In this document: positions 9,972 to 15,986 of the stretch, piece by piece | How the letters are laid out: each line of letters opens with the position of its first letter | Position numbering within the stretch: position 1 is the stretch's first letter | Source: Conidiobolus incongruus B7586 | Lineage: Eukaryota > Entomophthoromycota > Entomophthoromycetes > Entomophthorales > Conidiobolaceae | Length of the DNA stretch: 15,986 nucleotides | Reading direction: 5' to 3' | Assembly: GCA_000697335.1 (NCBI GenBank) | Contig: JNEM01010255.1 | Coordinates: forward strand, 1-15,986 | Made by a program: the position numbers and the translations under genes | Notes under the pieces: generated by a model | Database searches by the model: none | Seen by the model: only the letters and a program-made list of their open reading frames with translations | Told to the model about the DNA's origin: nothing

Positions 9972-10385
9972 TATTAACTCTTGAAAATAATATGATGGTC
10001 AATAATCTTGTCAATCACTCAAAAAACTGCAATTATCATGCTGAATCGACAAGTCACATTGGAGACCACCCATTTCCCGAACTGTAATATAAGATTATCA
10101 CGAACGAACTAATAAACACATCTCTTGTATCTTCAAAAGTACCCAGTCTCTAAATTTTTCTTGTAGCCCTCACAAAATTATTGAGTCGTGACGAGCGTCA
10201 GATATTTACTTCATTCGAAGAACCCAATTTACCGTAAGCCATTTTCACCTCATTTCGTGAACCACATTAATCTCCCCTAACTCTGTGGTAATCTATCGTT
10301 TACCACCAACAATTCCCCGTTTAAGCTCTAAAAAAGTCCATTTCCTCCAACAATTACGGTCGTCATTATATTTGAATTTTTTAGT
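9972..10385. other. C-biased, less AT-rich stretch of unknown nature
   Basis: The plus strand becomes clearly C-rich over G (for example 10261-10380), which is unlike the surrounding spacer. Short interrupted frames exist on both strands, none with a recognisable motif. It contains a perfect 7-base inverted repeat (GTGGTAA at 10285-10291, TTACCAC at 10300-10306, loop of 8) and a near-palindrome TGACGAGCGTCA around 10190-10201. It could be eroded coding DNA, an unannotated non-coding RNA gene, or regulatory sequence; nothing decides between these. Confidence 0.4.
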
Positions 10386-11210
10386 TATTCTAATTCCATG
10401 GATTTGTTCTATCCTCTAATAAACTTTTTATATTAGGATATTCATTTATCTTATATATTTTTCACGACAATCCAATATATATTTTCCATTCAATAAAAAT
10501 TTAAAATTTGATAATAATTGTAAATATTCCTCTTTTTGAGTTATATATATATAATAATTGAAATTTATATTATTCAATAATGTGGTGTTTTATTGATAAT
10601 TATCTAATCATTTTGTTAATAATAATTGAACTATTTCCAATTGTCATGGGAGATACTTTAAAAAATATTTTTACAAGTGTAGTATCTGAGTAAATTCAAT
10701 ATATTAATTTTCAGCTTTCTAATAATTAATTGAGTTTAGTTATTAATATCAAAATTAGTCCAAATTCAATAATAAATTTAATATTGTATTTAACATCATA
10801 AATTTTATTTATATAAACAATTTCAATAAACTAAATTTAATCTAAAAATGAAATTATTTGAATATCGATATCAATCTAAATTTTTTAATAATAATCTCTG
10901 ATTAGCCAATATTATAATAATAAATATCTTAATTCCGAAATTTTCAATTAAAATCTCTCATTTTTAATTTAGATTAAATTTTACCCCAAACAAGAATTTA
11001 TCACTTTCCAATAGGATCAAATTAAACTAATTGAGTTATCAATTTCAACTTAATCAAGTTAGTAAATAACGTGGTAATATGTTTTCAAGGCTTATTAGTT
11101 AGGTTATTAATCAAAATACTCATTGTATTACACATAACATGTTCATCTCAATTATTTGTAATGTTATAATATTACCTATCCTCAATAAAGTTAACACAAT
11201 GTTAGGAATA
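10386..11210. other. AT-rich intergenic region before the first repeat-protein gene
   Basis: Typical AT-rich spacer, with no credible open frame, RNA gene or transposon remnant seen. The stretch from about 11181 onward begins to resemble the promoter region of the second paralogue near 15582 (a shared CTCAAT followed by AGTTAA). Confidence 0.6.
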
Positions 11211-11254
11211 TTGGAGCTTGAATGGAGATTTTAAATTCTATTGTATTATATAAA
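11211..11254 (+). promoter_or_regulatory. Promoter of the first Tyr/Asp repeat gene, with TATA box
   Basis: TATAAA at 11249-11254 lies 89 bases before the ATG. An octamer TTGGAGCT at 11211-11218 lies 127 bases before the ATG and recurs 126 bases before the ATG of the second paralogue (15610-15617). The sequence between octamer and TATA is alignable but clearly diverged between the two copies, so the octamer and TATA are candidates for conserved control elements. Confidence 0.6.
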
Positions 11255-11337
11255 TTGAATAGCATTCACTCACCCTGATCATTATACACACTAATTTTAA
11301 TATTTAATTATTTATTACTTTATTCGCTTTACTTAAT

Positions 11338-12444
11338 ATGAAGACTCATACTCTTTTGACTCTTTTCGCTTTATCCGCTATTCAAGGTCGTCCTTTAGTT
11401 ACTACTGATAAACTTCCTTTGGATGCTGTTACTAGTGTTCTCAGTTTATCACCATCCCAAAATGATGAAGTTGCTGAAATCCCTGAAATCATTGAAGAAC
11501 CTATTGTTGTAGAAGAACCTGTCACCATTTTGCCTGTTCCTGAACCTGTCTACCCAATAACTGAATATAACGATTATGATAAGGGTTATGGCGGTGATTA
11601 CGATCGTGATTATGGAAAGGATTATGAACACGGAAAAGACTATGACAATGGCTACGACCACAGTAAAAGCTATGATTACGACTATGACCATGATAAAAAC
11701 TATGACAATGGTTATCATCACGGAAAAGATTATGACCATGGTGGCTATGACCACGTAAAGGAATATGATAATGGCTATGGTCATGACAAAGACTATGACA
11801 ATGGCTACGATCACGGTAAGGATTATGGCCATGGTGAATATGATCATGGAAAAGACTATGACGATGAGCACGGTTATAGTAAAGATTATGATAACGGCTA
11901 TGACCACGATAAAGATTATGATAACGGCTATAACCATGGTAAAGACTATGACAATGACTATGGTCACAGTAAAGATTATGATAATGGCTATCATGAGCGT
12001 GTTAAGGAATATGATGATGGTTATGATCATCACCGTAGCTATGAAGCCAGATCTTACTATGCTGGTTACGATCGCGATCACGATAAGGAGTATAATAATG
12101 GGTATGACCACGGTAAGGGTTATGATAACGATTATCATGGACATGGCGAAGATTACAGTAATGGCTATGATCACGATAAGGATTATGGCCACGATGGTTA
12201 TGATCACGGGAAAGACTATGATAATGGCTATGATCACGGGAAAGAGTATGACCACGATCATGGCTATCCTACCAAATCCTATGACTCAGGCTATGGAGAT
12301 GATCACGGTAAAGGCTATGACAATGGCTATGATCGAGGATATGATAAAGATTATGACCATGGCCGCTCAAAGTCTTATGACTCCGGTTACAGACATGACC
12401 ACGGAAAAGACTACAATAACGGATACCATGTCAAGCCTTATTAA
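11338..12444 (+). CDS. Secreted Tyr/Asp/Gly/His/Lys tandem-repeat protein, copy 1
   Basis: A 368-residue intronless protein in three parts. Residues 1 to about 17 are a signal peptide (Lys2, a Leu/Phe/Ala core, cut near Ala14 to Gly17). Residues about 18-77 are an acidic, Pro/Val/Ile/Glu-rich lead-in with repeated Glu-Glu-Pro. From about 78 to the end the chain consists of degenerate units of about ten residues, consensus Tyr-Asp-His-Gly-Lys-Asp-Tyr-Asp-Asn-Gly, interrupted near 230-245 by a degenerate block (RSYEARSYYAGYD). There is no Cys and no Trp, and the repeat region uses almost only Y, D, G, H, K, N, S, E and R. I recognise no family. Regular Tyr and His could support dityrosine cross-linking, metal binding or adhesion outside the cell, but this is inference from composition. 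AATAAA signals lie at 12522-12527 and 12537-12542. A nearly identical paralogue starts 4.4 kb downstream. Confidence 0.88.
   Translation: MKTHTLLTLFALSAIQGRPLVTTDKLPLDAVTSVLSLSPSQNDEVAEIPEIIEEPIVVEEPVTILPVPEPVYPITEYNDYDKGYGGDYDRDYGKDYEHGKDYDNGYDHSKSYDYDYDHDKNYDNGYHHGKDYDHGGYDHVKEYDNGYGHDKDYDNGYDHGKDYGHGEYDHGKDYDDEHGYSKDYDNGYDHDKDYDNGYNHGKDYDNDYGHSKDYDNGYHERVKEYDDGYDHHRSYEARSYYAGYDRDHDKEYNNGYDHGKGYDNDYHGHGEDYSNGYDHDKDYGHDGYDHGKDYDNGYDHGKEYDHDHGYPTKSYDSGYGDDHGKGYDNGYDRGYDKDYDHGRSKSYDSGYRHDHGKDYNNGYHVKPY
11572..12441 (+). repeat. Degenerate 30-base coding repeat array (10-residue units)
   Basis: Roughly thirty units of about 30 bases encode Tyr-Asp-X-Gly-Lys-Asp-Tyr-Asp-Asn-Gly variants. Synonymous codons (TAT/TAC, GAT/GAC, GGT/GGC, CAT/CAC) are mixed between units, so the protein period is better conserved than the DNA period, which points to selection on the peptide and not just fresh slippage. 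Unit lengths vary by one to a few residues. Confidence 0.8.
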
Positions 12445-13160
12445 ACCCATATATTTATCTTAGAATTTATCTACCCAATCTTTATTTAATCTCATACACA
12501 TATTCTATCCATTTAATTATTAATAAAATATCTTCAAATAAAATCCAAAAATAAAATTTTACTCTATTATCCGATATATATTAATAATTGAGTTCCTGTT
12601 ATATATCCAAGAAAAAAAACTAATATAAATAAAATTTATAATCAATTATATTACAAAAATTATACAAAACTTTAATTTTTAATATATTCATGAATATACA
12701 ATATTTTTAAGATTAAATAATATTATTGAAAGATATATATTATATAGATTGATATCATTATATATCATAATTAATATTTCAAATCATCAAAACTATCACT
12801 CAATTTGTCTAAATAACACTCTCATTTTCCTATTTCAAAAATATACAGGAATAAGCACCTTACCAATTTTTCATCATTAAATTACTATTGTTATTAAATC
12901 AAATTTAATTAGAACAATAAGTGTATTATATAATCAAAGTTATTATTATTAAATAAAAATGATAGTAAAATTCGAATGTCTGAAAATTAGTCTCATCAAA
13001 TATCAAGGTTAATGTACAAAATTTAATTTATACAAATGATTATATTTTAAAAACTATTTTTAATTTGGGTTGATAAAAAATATAAAACAATTGGAGAATT
13101 ATAGTCAAAAATAATCCATTTATAGAAATCAGTGAAAATTAATACTATGTTAAATCATAA
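12445..13160. other. 3' flank and AT-rich spacer
   Basis: Contains two candidate polyadenylation signals AATAAA (12522-12527, 12537-12542) for the repeat-protein gene. The remainder is AT-rich spacer with no frame or RNA gene that I can support. Confidence 0.6.
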
Positions 13161-13510
13161 ATATAATGCAAGGCTTCTGGAAAGTAGTCTTGCGATAAAG
13201 ATCACGTGAGCTCGATGAAACGGGCCAAAGATGGCTAACTAGATACTTTAGAGGAGTTTTATTAAAATAGCAAGATCTAGGGCTTGGCCCTGATCGAAGT
13301 GATCCCTCAGCAAATATCTGTCCAGTGACTATTTTATAGTGTGGTTGATCCTTGGCCAATGTGTTGAGGCTCCAGCTTCTGCTATAGTCTGGAATTTTCC
13401 ATTGTGCAAGAGTTGTTCCTGATATTTGTGAATGGATTACATCTGGAATCTTGACGGACGGTTAAAATTGAAAGGCGAGCGGACCTCCCGATCCGCGACA
13501 ATAAATTCAG
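13160..13510. other. Third higher-GC island, eroded sequence of unknown origin
   Basis: G+C content rises abruptly, and the end at 13454-13500 is CpG-rich, including a small inverted repeat GCGGA/TCCGC (13479-13483 and 13492-13496). The minus strand has a 69-codon ATG-led frame over 13150-13359 with mixed, protein-like composition (Ser, Pro, His, Tyr) that continues upstream past the ATG. Plus-strand frames are shorter and interrupted. No motif identifies a family. It resembles the islands at 720-1040 and 1200-1510 in character, though no direct sequence match between them was seen. Confidence 0.35.
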
Positions 13511-14004
13511 GTCATTTTTATGAAGTCAATTCTAATTATAATGTACATTTTATAACTTGTACTAGATGAATTAATAAATTTTCAATTATATTTTTCAAGT
13601 AGAATAAATCAACAATAATAGCATTATATAATTATTTATAATGGTATATTATGGATTTAGGTTTATAATTTTATAAAAGTGTGACTAATAAATTAAATTA
13701 ATAATTAATTTTGGTACACATTAATTTTTATAAAATAACAAAAAAATATAATTATATATTATTTAAATAATTATAATTTCAATAAATTATATTTGTAAAT
13801 AATAAAGTAAATAGTAGATTTATTAGATTTTAATCCAACTATATCTGAGAGTTTAAAAGGATAGATTTTTATTAGTGTTTATTTATGTAATAATATAGTT
13901 TGATAGCATTAAAAGTGTATGTTTACTACAAATATTAGTATTTTATACACTTTGATAACAAAAATGATTTATTAATTCAATAATTATATTATATTACTTT
14001 GTAA
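13511..14004. other. AT-rich spacer, no gene seen
   Basis: Plain AT-rich sequence between the eroded island and the left end of the mariner copy. No frame, RNA fold or repeat of note. Confidence 0.6.
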
Positions 14005-14087
14005 TTTAAATAATGGGAATTTTTTGCAATTGAAAAAAAATAAACACTTTAATATATACAAAGTAAAAATAAATATATAATATAAAA

Positions 14088-15121
14088 TTAATAATTTTTT
14101 TTATTTCTAATAACTTTTTGCTATACTTTTAGTAAAGATCTAACACCTAAAAAACAGTTCTTTTTATTAAAGACTAAAATTTGATGTTTCACAAACCAAT
14201 TAAATTTTCCTGTAGAAATTTTCTTTCCTACAAGCTAGTTTTTTAATTGCCTAAAACAATTATAATTATATAGGTTATAATCTAAAGAATATACTAGATG
14301 TGGTAGTTTTTTCTAGTTATTTTTAATTAGAAAGTTTTTTACAATTTTAGATTTATGTATTTTATAATTATCATGTAAAATAATAGGTCTTCTCAAATTA
14401 TATTGAGAATACCAATTAAAAATAGTTTTATTTAAAAAAGAAATATAAAGTTTACTATTAATAAATTTTCTTTTAGGAACTAAATAAGAATAACATATGT
14501 TATTATAATTTATTACTACAATTAACATTCACTTATTAATAAAGTGTTTATTTAAAGGAATTTGTAGAGAGGGTTGATTTAGTTTAATCCAACACTTTGA
14601 TTTATGTTTTGGTAAAGGATTATACAAAAGAATCTAAGATTCATTAATTATAATAATTTACTGTAAAAACTTTGGTTTCTGGTTATACCTTAGTAAGTTT
14701 TATTTAACAATAGCTACTCTAGCTTTTTTTAAGCTTTAGTTAAATTATAAGGTATCTATTTTACATTTTTATTAATTAATTTTAATTTAAACTTTAATAT
14801 ATATAAAATACTTATGTAACTAATATTAAAGTGTCTTGATAATTCTCTAGCTGAAATAAAAAGGTGTTTTTTAAAATAATTTTTTATTTTATTAATAATT
14901 AGAAGAGTGATAGTTAAAATTAATCTTTTAGATTTTAACAAGTTTTAGGTAGTTTCTCTTTTAGCTTTAAAGTAATTTACCTAGTGATAAATTGTTAATT
15001 TAGATAATACTTTATTACTAAAAGCTATTTGTAAATTTTAAATGATTTTAAAGGGTTTGTGGTTAAGTTTTACTGATACTAAAATAAAAAACTTTTGATG
15101 GTTACTATTTGGTTTAAGCAT
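14088..15121 (-). pseudogene. Mariner transposase pseudogene
   Basis: The span from the ATG at 15119-15121 to the TAA at 14088-14090 is about 344 codons, matching the usual mariner length of about 345. An N-terminal helix-turn-helix part ends with FKAKRETT near 14975-14950. A second helix-turn-helix reads ISARELSRHFNISY near 14860-14815. The DDE domain retains the middle Asp (HDNYKIH, near 14380-14360), the YSLD block and a C-terminal VxQKVI block near 14120. The spacing from the middle Asp to the YSxD Asp and to the third catalytic position matches the mariner DD34D layout. The first and third catalytic Asp are Asn here (INES near 14640; LYNYN near 14285). One frameshift near 14700-14756 and about eleven in-frame stops make it non-functional. 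Five stops are TAG at positions where mariners have Trp. Confidence 0.85.
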
Positions 15122-15174
15122 GATTAAATTAAACAACTAATTTTAAAAAATTCATTTTTTAATCAAAAAATTAT

Positions 15175-15198
15175 TATATATATATATATATATATATA
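15175..15198. repeat. (TA)12 microsatellite in the mariner 5' leader
   Basis: An uninterrupted TA run of 24 bases lying between the transposase ATG (15121) and the right-hand inverted end. It probably expanded after insertion. Confidence 0.8.
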
Positions 15199-15305
15199 AT
15201 TCAAAACTATTTATTTTCCTATTTGTTTTGTATATATTTGTTTATTTGAAACTAATAATATGTTTGAAAAATCAGAAATTAAAAAATTTCCCATTTCTTT
15301 GATTC

Positions 15306-15600
15306 TATGGTAATAACATGAATTCATCTTTAATTTAACCTTCCCAATAATTGGGATTCATTCAAATTATTCTACAAGGTTTACAATTTGAAATATCACA
15401 TTCAAATCAAATTGCATTATAAAAAATAGAAAAAATAAATAATTAAGGCTAAAAGTTTATGATACAAAAGTTCATGGTCTTATTACTAAAATTACTTAGT
15501 GTTTTGATTAAAACCTCAAGTTAAATCAAAATTATGTTTATTACCATTTGCCTCCAAATAATTTTCTGAATGGATTCTAAACTCAATTTAGTTAAATTTT
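15306..15600. other. Spacer between the mariner element and the second repeat-protein promoter
   Basis: Less AT-rich than most spacer here, and without a credible frame. From about 15582 it begins to align with the promoter of the first paralogue. It probably contains upstream control sequence of the gene at 15736. Confidence 0.5.
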
Positions 15601-15609
15601 GTTTTGAAA

Positions 15610-15655
15610 TTGGAGCTCAATTGGAGTATTCAATTCGCATTCTTGCTTATAAAAG
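15610..15655 (+). promoter_or_regulatory. Promoter of the second Tyr/Asp repeat gene, with TATA box
   Basis: TATAAAAG at 15648-15655 begins 88 bases before the ATG, and the octamer TTGGAGCT at 15610-15617 lies 126 bases before it. Both match the first paralogue in position. Between and below these blocks the two promoters differ at many positions, in contrast with the nearly identical coding starts. Confidence 0.7.
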
Positions 15656-15735
15656 ACAGTTGAATCAATACAAACCACACTATTATCCAACTCATTCTTG
15701 CATTCTTATTTAATAACTAATACATCCTATTTAAT

Positions 15736-15986
15736 ATGAAGGCTCATACTCTTTTGACTCTTTTCGCTTTATCTGCTATTCAAGGTCGTCCTTTAGTTAC
15801 TACTGATAAACTTCCTTTGGATGCTGTTACTAGTGTTCTCAGTTTATCACCATCCCAAAATGATGAAGTTGCTGAAATCCCTGAAATCATTGAAGAACCT
15901 ATTGTTGTAGAAGAACCTGTCACTATTTTGCCTGTTCCTGAACCTGTCTACCCAATAACTGAATATAACGACTATGATAAGGGTTA
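15736..15986 (+). CDS. Secreted Tyr/Asp/Gly/His/Lys repeat protein, copy 2 (partial, runs off the window)
   Basis: The first 83 codons of a paralogue of the gene at 11338. It has the same signal peptide and the same acidic Pro/Glu-rich lead-in, and it enters the Tyr/Asp repeat region as the window ends. Over the 251 shared bases only four differ: one changes residue 3 from Thr to Ala and three are silent. The length and unit order of its repeat region are unknown. Same strand and same promoter geometry as copy 1, so a tandem pair that is probably co-regulated. The function is unknown, with the same caveats as for copy 1. Confidence 0.9.
   Translation, partial: MKAHTLLTLFALSAIQGRPLVTTDKLPLDAVTSVLSLSPSQNDEVAEIPEIIEEPIVVEEPVTILPVPEPVYPITEYNDYDKG

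Larger units (their letters stand above)
14005..15305 (-). mobile_element. Decayed full-length mariner (Tc1/mariner superfamily) element
   Basis: A dead DNA transposon of about 1.3 kb, the usual mariner size, with its transposase gene on the minus strand. Imperfect inverted ends are visible: AATGGGAA then six T at about 14012-14025, and the inverted counterpart AATGGGAAA then six T on the minus strand at about 15282-15297. The exact ends and the TA target duplication are uncertain because both flanks are AT-rich. A (TA)12 microsatellite lies in its 5' leader. It sits between the two Tyr/Asp repeat paralogues and ends about 430 bases upstream of the second one. Confidence 0.75.

Noticed and set aside
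9902-10087. Plus-strand frame of 61 codons starting inside the tRNA
   Set aside because: Its first codons are tRNA sequence and it has no protein-like continuation.
11449-12261. Long minus-strand open frame (270 codons) opposite the Tyr/Asp repeat gene
   Set aside because: It is the mirror of the repeat codons and yields an Ile/Val/Met polymer. The sense frame has a signal peptide, promoter and paralogue, and the antisense frame has none.
11576-12463. Met/Thr/Ile-rich plus-strand frames inside the repeat gene
   Set aside because: These are shifted readings of the same repeat array, with no initiation context and implausible composition.
1-15986. CRISPR array or prokaryotic operons
   Set aside because: No spaced identical repeats, ribosome binding sites or operon structure; the tRNA, TATA boxes and polyadenylation signals are eukaryotic.

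Overview
The window is eukaryotic nuclear DNA. Its intergenic DNA is extremely AT-rich (many 60-base rows carry only five to ten G or C), yet it holds a nuclear-type tRNA-Pro with internal A and B boxes, TATA boxes, AATAAA-type polyadenylation signals, four intronless secretory-protein genes and a decayed mariner transposon. A small secreted double-psi beta-barrel protein, low-complexity secreted proteins, and transposon decay of the CpA-to-TpA kind all fit an AT-rich fungus, possibly an early-diverging lineage. That placement is an inference; no ribosomal or housekeeping protein is present to settle it.

Layout. 1-700 is AT-rich spacer. About 720-1040 and 1200-1510 are two higher-GC, CpG-containing islands that look like eroded coding DNA of unknown origin. 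1510-4680 is AT-rich desert. 4763-5176 encodes a small secreted double-psi beta-barrel protein. 7316-8614 encodes a secreted serine-rich protein with aspartate tracts, an in-phase 45-base repeat and a duplicated 17-residue C-terminal motif. 9867-9938 is tRNA-Pro(UGG), followed by a C-biased stretch with alternative hairpins. 11338-12444 encodes a secreted Tyr/Asp/Gly/His/Lys repeat protein. 13160-13510 is another eroded higher-GC island. About 14005-15305 is a full-length but dead mariner element on the minus strand. At 15736 a second, nearly identical copy of the Tyr/Asp repeat gene begins and runs off the end.

How it fits together. All four protein genes are on the plus strand, lack introns in the visible part, and have N-terminal signal peptides, so this is a small neighbourhood of secreted proteins. 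Three of them share one promoter geometry: a TATA box starting 87, 88 or 89 bases before the ATG. The two repeat-protein paralogues differ at only four of 251 shared bases although their promoters have clearly diverged, which suggests recent duplication or gene conversion. The repeat proteins have no family that I recognise. A structural, adhesive or metal-binding extracellular role is plausible from composition but not shown.

The best candidates for something undescribed are the Tyr/Asp/His/Gly/Lys repeat family at 11338 and 15736, the C-terminal 17-mer repeat of the serine-rich protein, and the context-specific decay of the mariner copy, where conserved Trp codons have become TAG and two catalytic Asp codons have become Asn, all through TpG-to-TpA changes.
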